This document shows positions 45,011 through 57,082 of a DNA stretch of 64,000 nucleotides, one piece after another (positions within the stretch are counted from its first letter, which is position 1; the number at the start of each line of letters is the position of its first letter). The notes beneath the pieces are model-generated. The model was not told the origin of the DNA. It saw only the letters and a program-made list of their open reading frames with translations, and searched no databases. This stretch comes from Trissonchulus latispiculum. Taxonomy: Eukaryota > Nematoda > Enoplea > Enoplida > Ironidae. Location of the stretch: positions 1 through 64,000 of the forward strand of contig JASAND010006234.1 of assembly GCA_030248195.1 (NCBI GenBank), given 5' to 3'. Made by a program: the position numbers and the translations under genes.

Positions 45011-47615
45011 TCAAGAGTACATACAGAGTTGGACATGGACACATTTTTTGCGACCGCGACCGCCCCGCGACCGCAGACGTCGTGACCGCGACCGCAGCCC
45101 GCAAACTAATTTTCTGACCGCAAAAGTTTGAGCTATTAACCTTCAATTCTATGCAAAAATCTTCTTTTCAATTATTTTTAAGGTTCACTGTATTTTACAG
45201 CTATAGATCACCGCAGTCGGTATAAAGATAGACCGTTGATGGCTGGTGCAGCTTGGATATAGATTTTCCGACAGCGCAATTGCAAATTACACAATTTGGT
45301 TTCGTTACTGCATTCTGGAGTGTTCTTTAGTGAAATTCTGTGTGCTTTTCTTCCACTTTAGGGTTGAGGTTACCAACCGAACGGCAGCTGCAGTAGCTAT
45401 TCTAAATTAAACACTGCTTAAACTGCGCAATTTATAATTACACAAATTAGTTTTGTTGCTGCATTTGGAGTGTTCGAAACTCGATAATGGAATTCTGTGT
45501 GCAGGGTGTCTGTTCTTTCACTTCAGGGTCGAGGTTGCCAACCGAACGACAGCGGCAGCATACTATTAACACTGCTTGAAGCGTTGGTTTCCCTCCCTTC
45601 GAGTATTTTTAACCTTTCATACTCATCTAATCTTATAGCATTGATTGAAACTTTCAGAACTTGTTGATTTAGTTGAATTGAACTGAATCCATTGAAAGTT
45701 AGTTAGCCAGCGCAAAAACCTTCCATGTGGCATCTAATGTAGAGCTGGGGCCGGTTCCACTGGAACCGGTTGGAACCGGAACCGAACCGGAAGGATTTTT
45801 AGAACCGGAACCGGAACCAGTAAAATTTAGAACCGGCCGGTTCCACGCTCAAAAAGTGAGCTTGAACTGAAACTTTTGCCAAATGTAAAATTTGTAAAAG
45901 TTGGATTTTGGGCCTGGATCTCATAAGTTAGCATCATTTGATTTTGATGCATGATTCTCTTGTCTCCGCAGCTGAAACTGGAACTGCATTGTCACCAAGA
46001 ATCATTAGCGAATGATTCGAAATCGGCGATTACATCATACGAATATTCGAATAGTTGTTTACATTTCAAGATGTAGTCAACGAATAACTCGATGAACGAA
46101 TATTCTAAACATTTGTTTATTTCCATTTCCCACTTAGTTAATTGCTTTAATATTACAGAAGATCTCTGTATTTTTTGCAGGGTTTCGACTCAAGCTAAAC
46201 TGATTCTGTAATGACCAGAATATGTTGATGGTAGTACGTGCAGCAAACTTTGAAAGACAGTAAATTTATCCAATTTTTGGAGTTCCACGATAATTTTTTA
46301 ATTATTTTAAAGCTTACTTTAATTTAATAGTTTTAAAGCTGCTACAAGTAGCAGAGTACGGCCGTCTCAATTCAAATCTTCGACTTGGACATGCGATAAC
46401 ACGAAAACAAGTTTGAACATGGATTGATTTCTCGACGTTTGGGAAGCTAAAGAAAAGCTATCGCAGTTCAAGCTACAAAAAGGGCTTCCCGAGGTCTATT
46501 TGTTTTGAAATTGTTTAATGAACAAATTATCTCAATATTTTGAGAAAATGAAAACTTTGTCAACCAAAAGCTTCAAGTTTGGAGGCTTATATTTCTCCCT
46601 AGCAAAATGACTAAATACAAAACTTAGTACAAAAATACAAGACTGCTTCCCTCAGCAAGCAGTTTTCCCAAAAATGTGTGCGTAAAGCTGCGTAGGTTTC
46701 AATGTTGAGTATGGCAGTTTACAAGATGTCCAGAAAATGTTCTACAGTAACAAATCAAAAATTAATTTTTAAAAATTGCGAAAACCGTTGTCGTCTAGTT
46801 GTTTAATATGTTTAATCCATTTGATTTATGCCATTGCTTCTTCATTTTGATTGTATCAGCCCTATAGGAGGCCTACAACAAATGTTACATAACAGAAAAT
46901 TATTATCCGATCAACAACTGGCGAAGTCGGCTGCTCAACCACAGCTAAGTTTTCGAATAAATGTTAAATTTTCTCTAAATCTTTCTTATTAACTCAACAT
47001 TTTCTCCCAATCCGTGTTTTCAGGACGGTTTTAAGCTTGGTTTTACTCCTGCACAAGCTGAATGTTGCCAGCTATGTCGATAGTGAGCTCTTTAGGTACA
47101 CTTCACCTCACCGCGTGTGGGAAGACTACTAACAGTAAAGTATGAAAGTATGAAACCCACAGTAATTGTGGGTCAGGTTTTCAGCTCGTATTGGTCGATA
47201 CGTTTTGTTTTGTCACCTGTTTAAAAGATCGCAACATTAGTAAATAGCAATAGTCACTTTTTGTATTTCTGGAATTTAGTCTTTTGGAAGCGTATCTACT
47301 TACGAGAATATTTATTGAAAATGATTCACATTTAGTACAAGAGTCTGACTATTCTTTTGACTTATAGCGAATTCTTGAGTTTGTCAGCTAAGAGAGGAGA
47401 ATAAATCCCGGAAATTTACACATGGATGTGCATAGGAATTTACAATGCGCGGCAGACTTGGATGGTTTCTTTTACTGTGCTAGTTGAGGCCACAAAAGCG
47501 TAAGGAACAACACCCCTACTGTGCCAGGGGCTACCAAGGCACTGGCTGAGACCCTGGACAAACTCCAAAAGATAAGTTACTGATATTTTTGCTACTTTGT
47601 TTCATCTGTTAAAAT

Positions 47616-47993
47616 CAAGAGTACATAATAGATGGGAGTATGACGGCTGGCAGCTTCTCTGTTATCGGCTGCGGGTACATGCTCTGCACGCTAACGGCTG
47701 ACCCCCCCCACAAACGTGTACCTAGTGACCCCCCCCCACAAATCAGTACCCAGTACACGTTTCTGTACGTTCACTCGCCGTATCTTTGCGTGTTAAAGCT
47801 CGAAAACACAACGCCTGCGAGCGTCCAATTTGTGTCTGCTTCGAGCTTTAGAACGCTAAGATAGCGGATAAATTCGTTTGAAGAGAGCATACACGTTTGT
47901 GGGGGGGTCAGCCGTTGGCGTGCAGAGCGCGTACCTGCGGCTGGTAGCGGGGGGGCTGCCGGCTGTCATACTCTTATCTATTATGTACTCTTG
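47616..47993. mobile_element. Fold-back element P, complete (378 bp)
   Basis: The termini CAAGAGTACATAATAGAT and ATCTATTATGTACTCTTG are inverted. The 7-bp duplication TTAAAAT is exact (47609-47615 and 47994-48000). Almost the entire element folds on itself. This is the only uninterrupted copy of the fold-back family in the window and is the best reference for it. Confidence 0.92.
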
Positions 47994-48682
47994 TTAAAAT
48001 TAACTATTGAGCGCATAATCCCAAGCTTCCGTAAATTAATTGAAAGTCGAAAAGGAGATCTAAAGTCAGAAATAAGATTGTGAGTTAAATAAATTTGGCA
48101 TCTACTGTTGAGGGTTAATTTAATAATATAAACTTTACAACTGATCTTTTCATCGCTTCCGCACAGGCCAAACATAGGTGAGAATGTAACCTATGCATCA
48201 GTTGGCCACAAGCACGTAATTTTGGATCCTTAGGATCCGCAAACTGAACAAATGATCTACTCTGATCTTTGTTCATTTCGGCTCCTACTGTTCAAGTTTA
48301 GAGTTCTCAGGATGTGATGGGCATGGGGGGTGAAAAAGGTCCCCCTGTGTCTCTATTGCATCCTGAAGAAAATCATTATTTTTCATTGATTAGGAGCTGC
48401 TGTAGATTGAAATTTTTAAATGAAAACCTAAAACTTACAAATAATAAACAAATTCTACATTTTTCAAAATTTTAAAACTCTCCAATCATAAGTACTAAAC
48501 ATTGCTAATTAACCAAAACATTTACTTGCATTGTTGAGCTTCTCAGACCGCTTTTTCAATCTGTCCTATCTGAGTGCTCGGCCTTCCTTTACGATTCCTC
48601 TTCTGCAGCCTATTTTTACCCCTTTTGCCTTCCGAGCAGGCTATTATCTTTCCGCCATCATAGTTGCTATTACCAAGCGGGG

Positions 48683-48716
48683 GGCAACAGCAGTCGGATA
48701 AACGACTGCTGTTGCC
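48683..48716. repeat. Perfect 14-bp-stem hairpin
   Basis: GGCAACAGCAGTCG and CGACTGCTGTTGCC surround a 6-base loop GATAAA. It lies inside element T, in a GC-richer patch. Role unknown. Confidence 0.85.
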
Positions 48717-49680
48717 TTGGGCGTGACTGAAATAACCGTATGGTAGTTCTGCTTGGGGATCATGTTTCTGTCCATGATCTTCGTCTCTCCGCCTCTTGAC
48801 TGCGGTCTGCGGAGAGCACCACTGACGGGCCACGACGTGTGCCTACAAGTGGGTGAGCCCAAACCAAAAAAAAACCATAACAGAAAATTATCACTGCAAA
48901 TTTTGTACTTGGAACCGGGAACCGGAAGCTAGAACCGGAACCGGAACCCTAGAACTGGAACCGGAACCGGTTTCGAAAATTGGAACCGGCCCCAGCTCTA
49001 ATCTAATGTACGAATATTGAAATTCCTGCTTTTTGATTATCACGAAGAGGTACTAATTCTCGTTCCTGTCAACTGTTACTTGAAGAAAAAGGTGCAAATT
49101 TCTAAAAACATTCGATAGTGGTCGCAGATGGCACAAACTTGAAAATTTAAATTCTTTCGTATTTTGCTGGTAGCTCATGAAAACAAATAGAAACCGGCAT
49201 AAAATTTATAAATTTACAAAATTAATAACAAAATAGGAAACAGCAAATATGAAGCTGATAATTCGTCCAACGAGGGGACTACATATAAAATAAATGAAAA
49301 ATTTGAAAAAATTGGAGGTGTTTACTACATACAAATTGGCCTAAATAACTACGATTTGATAGAAATTTGCGGTCATCGCGGCCATGAAAATTTGACCATG
49401 ACCGCGAACGCGTCCAACTCTGAGTACATAATATATAAGAGTGTGACAGCAGGCAAGCTCTCTGTTATCAGCTGTAGGTACATGCTATGTTCGCTAACGG
49501 CTGACCCCCCCCACAAATGTGGATGTGCTCTTCAAAGAAATTCGCACGCTATCTTTATGTGTTAAAGCTCGAAAACACAACTACTCAGTTGGTTCAATGT
49601 GCGTCTACTTCGAGCTTTAACACATAAAGATAGCGTGCGAATTTCTTTGAAGAGCACATACACATTTGTGGGGGGGGGGG

Positions 49681-51520
49681 CAGAGTTGGAAGTGGGTAGC
49701 GGGTACCCGCGGGTAATAGACATTTTGCTACTCGCGCGGGTAGTTGCGGTATCTCTTGTTGATGTAGTCACTAAAATTCAAGGAATTTTATTGAAAAGTG
49801 TTCGAAAAAATAGGTTTCGTGTTGATGACCTAAAATAATCGCTGATTTTCGCTGAGTGCCCTTCTCCACGATTACTAATCTCAGTTAAAATGGGCGTTTG
49901 ACTAAACTTGTTCTATTAGGTTATATCCAGAAAAGTAATCCTAAGTCTTTTTCTTTTTCTGTAGAGATTTCTACTTGTATTTCACGCTTTCAGTAAGCAG
50001 ACGTACTAAATAGCTCAGCATACAGACTGCTGTTAGTGCCGTTTTTGCAAAGCTTAAATGCCTTGATTGTATGTGTTCCATTAGTGAATGGTACATAAGG
50101 TCAACCTTTTCAATACAATTGTTCGAAACTGGAAATGTTTGCTCAAGAAATTCTTCAATTCGAAACTGGGAATGTTTGCTCAAAAAATTTGACAAACTAA
50201 TATAGAAAAATCCTGATGACTAAACTATTATCATAATCCGTTAGGTAGTAACAAACAGTATTTTAGTTGGGGAAACTTATATATAATTTCGCTTTGTTTT
50301 TGTTATTCAGAACGTAATAGCTCGTGGTCAGTTTTTGGAATCAATCCGAAATCCGCAAACATCCGCAAAGCTCAACCGTTAAAATCCTCTTCTAATCCAA
50401 TCTTGGAGATTTTAATGTATACGTTCACAGGTGGACAAGGAAGAATTACCCATCCTCTCTGCAAATTCCCTCAGAAGTGTTATCAAAATTGCTTTCACAG
50501 GCGGAAAAAAATTCGGCTACAAGGGGCATGAAAATTGCTTAAAGAAAGTTTCCAGACTCACATTTCTGACGATTATCCGGCTTCACCTGATTTTTTTACT
50601 AAAAATCGTCTTAGTAATGGTATTTTTATTAAAAATCGCTATTTGTAGTTAAAATTTAGAAAAATTGGTGAAAATAGTGGAATTTTAACCTAGCTAAATG
50701 TATCCAAGGTCCTCTGTCCTCTACCCGGTCAAATGCACTTTCGATAGCCGAACAATAACATAATTTTCAGGAAATTCAAAACCTTGAGTATTTTTTAATT
50801 TCTGGAAGATGCGTTTGATTCAATAAAATAGTCCTTAACTTAGTAATATGGGCCTTCTTTCGAAGCTACATGAGTCCAACATTAATTTTTCGTCGAGATG
50901 CACCGAGGCCGAAGCATGAAAATTGGAAGTCTAAATAGGAGAATTTTCTTAAAAATTCCTATTTTGGTATTATTTCAAGTAGGCAAAATTAATATTGTTT
51001 CCATTCAAACTGATGAGAATTATAATGAACGATCAGTACCAGTCCTAATTTAATTTTGACTTTAAAAATTCCAAAATTTTGGCTAAAAATTGTCAAAAAA
51101 TTAGGAAGTTTTGGTCCTGGCAGGAACGGTGCTTAACCACCCGAGGTTGGCATCGGTCCCCAAGCCCTGGTGCATCCCTAATTAAATGTATAGTAATTTC
51201 AAACTTTTTGAAAAAGTTTTGGTACTTTTTTGACAACTTCAGCAATTTGGGTGGGTGAATTTCCATATTTCGGGAATATAACTCAACACTGTTAGGTAAA
51301 GTATGTGGGTTAGAAGGTTTAATTAAATAAAAGTTAATTTTACACTATTGGCATTTTTTAACAAATTTAATGGCATAGTTATCATATAGCATTCGAAAAA
51401 TTTTGCGGGTATCAGTTGGCTGCGGGCCGCGGGCCGCGGTGCGGGCGGGGCGGCGCGGGTACCCGCTTGCGGGTAGCGGGGCGGGGTGGGTCGCCAAAAT
51501 GGTACCCGCTTCCAACTCTG
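49681..51520. mobile_element. hAT-like element N with CGGGTACC repeats
   Basis: The ends CAGAGTTGGAAGTGGGTAGC and ...GGTACCCGCTTCCAACTCTG are inverted. The flanks are G-run sequence (GGGGGGGG and TGGGGGGG), consistent with an 8-bp duplication but low in information. The interior includes a diverged match (50440-50700) to the long inverted-repeat arms. No transposase. Confidence 0.78.
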
Positions 51521-51602
51521 TGGGGGGGTCAGCCGTTAGCGAACATAACATGTACCTACAGCTGATAACAGAGAGCTTGCCTGCTGTCACACTCTTATGT
51601 AC

Positions 51603-52147
51603 GCGAAACGCAAGCCTTTATCCGTCTTTCATGAATTGATGCTTTGGTGCTCATGTGATTAATTGGTAATTGAACTGCTGAAGTAATGACAGTACTCTGA
51701 TACAAGTTACGGTTTTGGGAATTTCTCGACGTTTTGGATTCTTCCCCCTAGTCAAAAACCTAGCCCTTTTACTTGTGTAGGTTGTAATGGAAAAGGCTAA
51801 ATAAAACTCGAAAATGAGAGAGAAAAGCTCAGATTGTCGTAGATTGTGATTCTTGATTTAATTGATTTAATTGTCCAATGCACTGGTTATGAGCGGCGTG
51901 CCTGTGAAATCTTAATGTGAACTTTGAAACGTCCAAGTACTGTATGAAAAATGATTGTCATGTAATTACCAGAGTTGCCAGTCAGTGTAAAACCCCCCAG
52001 AAATTCATCATTAGGGGCATAGGTTCTAGTGTAGATAGGAAGAACAAGGTTAGAAGTAGCATTACTATCACGCAAATGACGCAAAATGGAATAGAACTTC
52101 AGTGGAATGTAGCTTAATGAGGTTTAGGTAGGTCACCAATTAATAAT
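51603..52147. other. No gene seen
   Basis: AT-rich DNA to the right of the nested block; nothing recognised. Confidence 0.4.
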
Positions 52148-54364
52148 GGAGGGGTCGTTACCCCTCCCGGGTCAGTAATAGGCCCTAACATTGCTTTTGT
52201 TGTATAATGGAGGAGTCGTTACTCTTCCCAGGCCACGAATAAAGGCCTCTCATTGTCAAGAAGTTAGTTAAAATCTGATTAAAACAGCTAAAAATTATCA
52301 ATGAAAACTAATAGAAGGAAAGAGACTGTCAAATAACCAGCAATTTAACCAGAGATTTCGAGTTTAAAACGTTTTACACAGGTAATAAGTGCAAATATTG
52401 GAAGATGGGCCAAAATAAGGTAATAATTCATCCATTAGTAGCATAAGGTAATGTTATTTAGTGTTCCCAAGTGTTAGTTAGGCATAATTTACATCAGCTA
52501 AGTGATAATTAGTCGATTTGTGCAATTTTTGGCTAAAATACAAGTTGGGCTCATCTGAAAGGCAATTCTTTTCTGACTCCAAAACTCCAAACCCGGTCTC
52601 TTAACTCCCAATAGCGCGAAAGATATAGGCCAAAGAAGTTTTGAAGGATTACATTTTTATTATTTAACATTGGCCTTACGTGAACTTTGTAACAAGGCGT
52701 AACAACCACGTGTTGTTACGTTCATTCATTTTCCCCTTCATTCTTGGGCTTCTGTTGGCCCTCACCCAGCAAAGATTTGCCTCGCAGAGAAGGACTTAAC
52801 ACATACCTTTTAGTATAGAAATAGGTTCGGAGGGGGCTTAACTCCCTCCCAAATAATTAAAACGAAACAAAAATTAGTGGTCTTAGGTAGTTAAGTACGT
52901 AGAACAATAATATTTGGTTTATATTTCTTGTAAAAATAGGTAGTTCTTTGTATGCACATTTTTACGTAACAATTGCCCTCCCAACTAGTCTGCAAGGAAC
53001 ACTGGAGTTCCAGTGAGGGAGAGCACATGTCACTAGGATTAACGGGCGGCTTCCCTTGTCTACGGCCGAAAGGTCACGCCCAACAGGAAAGAAAGGGGCT
53101 TGGAGACAAGGAAGCGCCTGAAAAATAATAAACATAAAAATTACTAAATGATATGGCCAAATTGGCACTTAATACTTATTTTTTCATAATCGGCCCCGAG
53201 AGGCCTTTATTTTGTGCAATTTCGTTTTTTAATTCTCATAATTTATTTTCTAAAACCGGAAATTTCCCCTTTGGTTACCTTTACGTGGTAACCAAAAAGT
53301 CTGCAAAGTTTCCCAAAATTCAGCTTGGGAAATCCATCAAAAAGGGGTCAGTTGGAGGGTCATAATTTCTTTCCCTCGTTAATCTCCCCTCCAACGGACC
53401 AGCCGCCTCGCCAGCCCATGTCTGGCACACGTTGTAAGATAGGGAGCTTCCAGAAATTTCTGGAAGCTCCAGCAAAATCAAAGGAAAAGCGACAGAAAAG
53501 CAAACACCAGTGAGCTGTCAGACTCCTGTCAGCTCACTGGAAAATTTCAAATTTTCATCAGTGTTCGTCTGAGTCTCGGCCGAGAGCGGTCGGGTCCCCC
53601 CCCCCCCTTTATTGGCACGTCTTCCCGTTGTGCCAGCGTTTTGGCCGGGAATGAAAGACGTGCTCACCCCGGTTAGGACTCGAGTTAAGGCCCTCCTCTG
53701 ACCCGCACTGGTCAGAGGAGAAGATCTGAGCACACACGACGAACACCACACAATGAGGGCCACATGAGCGTGCTATGCTCGGCCAGAACCTGCACTCTAG
53801 GAACGCATTTTTTAGGAATTTACAGGAGGCCTTTGGCCTAATTTTTCATTCTTTTGTTCGGCCCTCGGGCCTTTAATTTTGTCGGCAAAATGCCACAAGC
53901 CACGGCCTAATTGGCCTTTAATTGTTACAGGGGCTTTATGCCCCAAATTTTCCTTTTCTATTCTTCGGGGTTTTGTAGAAGAACTGGGATTTTAAGTGGG
54001 GACCCACCCTGAGTTGAGATAGGAGGTCCCTTGGTTACGACCTCAAATCAGAACTGAGTTAAGTTTAGGGAACAATTCTCCCCGCAGCCGGCAATTAGGA
54101 ATTGCCGGCCATGATTGCAAAAATAGGCGCTACCGAAGTGAACAATATTGTCTGTAATTATGAATTGTTGTCTTGTGTAGGTCGGCAACTAAAAATAATA
54201 GGAACTAAAAAATCTGAATCGTTTCAACTACTAATTATCAGGTTGTTTTGAAGGAGAATGGCCGGCTTCTCCGAAGTTAATTTAATAAAATAAAGCTGTC
54301 CTTAGCGGAATATGAATGTGCGTTTATGGTTATTTTATAGTAATAATTGCCTGGGCAATTATTA
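52148..54364. other. Cluster of perfect hairpins, family unknown
   Basis: More than ten inverted repeats with stems of 8-13 bp and short loops occur in about 2.2 kb. Examples: 52148-52167 (GGAGGGGT cgtt ACCCCTCC); 52209-52228 (GGAGGAGT cgtt ACTCTTCC); 53270-53296 (TTTGGTTACC stem); 53446-53471 (26-base perfect palindrome); 53507-53540 (CCAGTGAGCTG stem); 53615-53663; 53694-53719 (TCCTCTGACC stem); 54087-54109 (GCCGGCAATT stem, 3-base loop); 54341-54364 (TAATAATTGCC stem, 2-base loop). Shorter ones, such as GGCCCTCGGGCC, lie at 53820-53950. Base composition is less AT-rich than the neighbours. No coding frame or known element was recognised. Confidence 0.7.
53448..53465. promoter_or_regulatory. 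Heat-shock-element-like site, four alternating boxes
   Basis: TTCCAGAAATTTCTGGAA fits the pattern TTCnnGAAnnTTCnnGAA, the binding pattern known for heat shock factor. It is embedded in a 26-base perfect palindrome, so it may equally be just a hairpin of the surrounding cluster. No gene start lies nearby. Confidence 0.35.
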
Positions 54365-54651
54365 CTCGTTCTGCTTTCCAAAGTTATCAAAGTTTTAGAG
54401 TTTGTAGGCTCTGTCAAAATTGCAAAGTTCTGAAATTTCAAAATACTGCTAATATTGAAACAAAATGTGCATACAATAAGTAGGTAGGTAATATTAAGGA
54501 GTAGTTAGGCCGCATTATGTTGCATAATCATATGTGTAAATATTGTTGTAAATTGTGGTGTGAATGAGACCCCCCAAATTTACGTAAGTGGCTCCTTGGG
54601 TAAACTCCTCATGGAGCGTGAGGTTCCAAGGTTAGCCCTCTTTGTAGAGTC

Positions 54652-55175
54652 ATATTTAAGTACTCTATAGCATGCATCGAGCAAAATTAACACTTTAAAA
54701 ATGTGCGTGGTGAAGTATTAGAGCTTTCAAACAAACCTTTGGCGTTCACAGCTAACTACAGCATGTTTCATCTTGGTTTTCGTTAGTTTTGAGGATGCTA
54801 TGCTATCGCGAAAGTGTTGGGATCTCGATCGGTCAGTAGAATCAGTATTTAGGCAAAGTTTTGAAGATCTTTATTTTAAAGTCTATTTTCTTGTAGTGTC
54901 TAATTTCGTAAAACTTCAGTTCATTTATTTTTATTTATTTTTACAGCTGAGAAGCAACTACCGCACGAGTGCATAACACTGTCCACTCCTAATTTGGATA
55001 TGATAGCAAACTGTCATTTGTATCATACGCTTTATTAACACCAAGAAAATTAGGAATGATCAATGATCATCACTCTGTGAACTATGTCGAAATTTCAAGC
55101 TTGATTATATAATTATATCATTATTTATTGGAAGCAGCTCAAGCTTACGCTTTTTACGGAAAGATAGATTTGCAG
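54652..55175. repeat. Inverted repeat pair 2, left arm
   Basis: Inverted and moderately diverged relative to 58366-58858 (for example GTTCACAGCTAACTACAGCA against its inverse). The pair encloses about 3.2 kb of GC-rich hAT remnants. Target duplications were not found. Confidence 0.8.
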
Positions 55176-55534
55176 GCTGTTGTAATAAGCTGTAAACATT
55201 GTTTTTGCGCAAACAGTTTGTCAATCAATGCAGAAGCATTAAAGGCTTTGCGTAATAATAAAATATTTATGCCAATGACTATGTCCGGGAGATATTTTTG
55301 ACTGAAGTTTCAAGACAGAATAGAAACAAATAATTTATCATAAAAACAATATTATAATGTATAAAGAAAAATTGAAAATTTGACATAAATTGTAAATTTT
55401 TTGGTGAAATTAGCCCAAAATTTAGCATAAAAATGCTGTGATCAAAAATAATTCTTGACCCGCTCTGACCCGCGGGTACCCACTGACCTGAAAGTCGACC
55501 CGCGGGCACCCACGACCCGCGGGCACCCGCGACC

Positions 55535-57060
55535 CAGTGTTGGACGCGGGCCGAAATTTGCGGCCCGCACCCGCCCCGCAGCCCGCGCTCAGATTTTTGG
55601 CCCGCGCAGGGCCGGCCCGCGGCCCACATCAATAAAATTCGGCCCGCGGCGACCCGCAACTAAATTTAGGTTATGCAAGCATCATAGCATTAAATAATTG
55701 CTACTTTCATTGATTATTCGCCGTTTTTTTTCATAGAAACTGCCATATAAGCGCGATTGTTGTTTTCAAAAGCATTCATACAGTTGCAGAATGCAGTCGT
55801 GCGTTTTTCAAATTTTTATTGACTTCTAATGTAAGAATTTTGGCCTAGCGACTGTATTATTGTAGCCCCCCTGCTGCTTCTCAGCTATTTTTTAGAACTT
55901 TGAAAATTTCGGTGAATTTTGGAGTGAAATCCTATACTACTGGAAAACATTGCCCAAAACTAATTACAGTTACAGTTACGCAGAGGACATGTCTTAAACT
56001 TTGCGGTGGCATGTGCGATTTGACTGTAGTGCCTGCCTTTGGTGCGACCTGGGGATGATCTAGACTCGGTGGGGAAAACTCCATGTGCGAGAAAAGACCC
56101 AAATTTCAAGATAAATTTTTTGTAGCAGCAAAAGGAAAATTCATGCAATTCTTTGCTCAGTAGAGCCTCCTGGTCAATTCGGTATAAATTTTACCTTTCT
56201 ATTTTATCGGTATAAATTTTATCTTTCTATGTGTTGTCCAGATGACCGAAATCAAGTAAAATTCAACCAAATTTTCAATTTCGTCAAATGGCCAATTGTT
56301 GACTAAGATACGTCCGGGTTGGCTTTAAACCCAACAAAATGTTTTCTATGTGATAATGCTTAAAGTGCAGAAATTAAGCAAATTTAAGAATCTAAAATTT
56401 GCTATGTTTACGTGTCATGAACACACAAAATTGTCAATGGTCAAGTCAAAGGAGAAATCGGTGTTTAAAGACTGTCAGTCTGTAATTTAACTTGTCTGTC
56501 TGAAAAGCTAGAAAATACCTTTGTTTGTTTTATGGCGCCAGTAAAATGTTTCCTTGTAAGCAAAGCTCGATCTCTTTCCATTTCTGAAAATTAGAGAACT
56601 ACTTCGTTTGAAAACGACGCTCTACAGGGACGATCAACCAACCAACGCTGATAAATTGATAACTATTAAAAATAGGGTAACACGGCCTGAGGTGGCAAGA
56701 GCAGACAAAGATCGTAAACATTTGTTTGAACGTAAAATTTGAACAAATCGAGTCCACCAAGACCAAGCGCCGCTTATTAGCTGCAGAAAATGCTAAATGA
56801 GTAATATTCAAAATTATAAGGAAAAGAGAATTGGGAAAAGGAAGATAAGGAAGATAAAATATATTTTAATGAGGAAAAGTTCCATTATAATGTTAGAATT
56901 CGTCAAAAATTCAAACTTTCTTACCCTGTCTCACAGAAAATCGGCCCGCATCTGCCCGCGCGGGCCACTGCGGGTACTAATTTTTGGCCCGCCCCGCCCA
57001 GCCCCGCCCCGCGGGTACCCGCGGGTGCCCGCGGGTACCCACGGCCCGCGCCCAACACTG
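55535..57060. mobile_element. hAT-like element J with GCCCGC repeats
   Basis: The ends CAGTGTTGGACGCGGGCCG and CGGCCCGCGCCCAACACTG are inverted. CGCGACCC occurs on both sides if the first C is counted as shared (55528-55535 and 57061-57068). GC-rich GCCCG units lie at 55550-55670 and 56940-57055. The 1.2-kb interior is AT-rich and without a transposase. It interrupts a run of CGCGGGCACCCACGACC-type sequence. Confidence 0.8.
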
Positions 57061-57082
57061 CGCGACCCACTTCCAACTCTGT

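Larger units (their letters stand above)
45740..49000. mobile_element. hAT-like element T with GGAACC repeats, nested in K
   Basis: The TIR TAGAGCTGGGGCCGGTTCC is perfect at both ends. The 8-bp duplication ATCTAATG is exact (45732-45739 and 49001-49008). GGAACCGG/GGTTCC repeats fill both ends (45750-45840 and 48905-48990). Fold-back P is inside. A minus-strand frame near 48543-48860 has no transposase motif I recognise. Confidence 0.92.
45024..49422. mobile_element. hAT-like element K with GACCGC repeats
   Basis: The ends CAGAGTTGGACATGGACAC and ...CGCGTCCAACTCTG are inverted. The 8-bp duplication AGTACATA is exact (45016-45023 and 49423-49430) and lies within fold-back O. GACCGC-type repeats lie inside both ends. 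Element T occupies 45740-49000. No transposase is recognised. Confidence 0.88.
45012..51602. mobile_element. Fold-back element O, split by K and N
   Basis: The left terminus CAAGAGTACATA is at 45012-45023. The body resumes after K at 49423, runs to 49680, and resumes after N at 51521-51602. Joined, it is a palindrome of about 350 bases with the CTTTAACACATAAAGATAGC arm near 49555-49650. The right terminus is shortened (ends CACTCTTATGTAC). Confidence 0.75.

Noticed and set aside
48543..48862. BED zinc-finger or transposase exon in element T
   Set aside because: The Cys/His spacing does not match the BED pattern and the frame has no other support.
53820..53960. Intrinsic bacterial-type terminators (GC hairpin followed by T run)
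   Set aside because: The setting is a eukaryotic genome. The hairpins are reported as part of a cluster without assigning this function.
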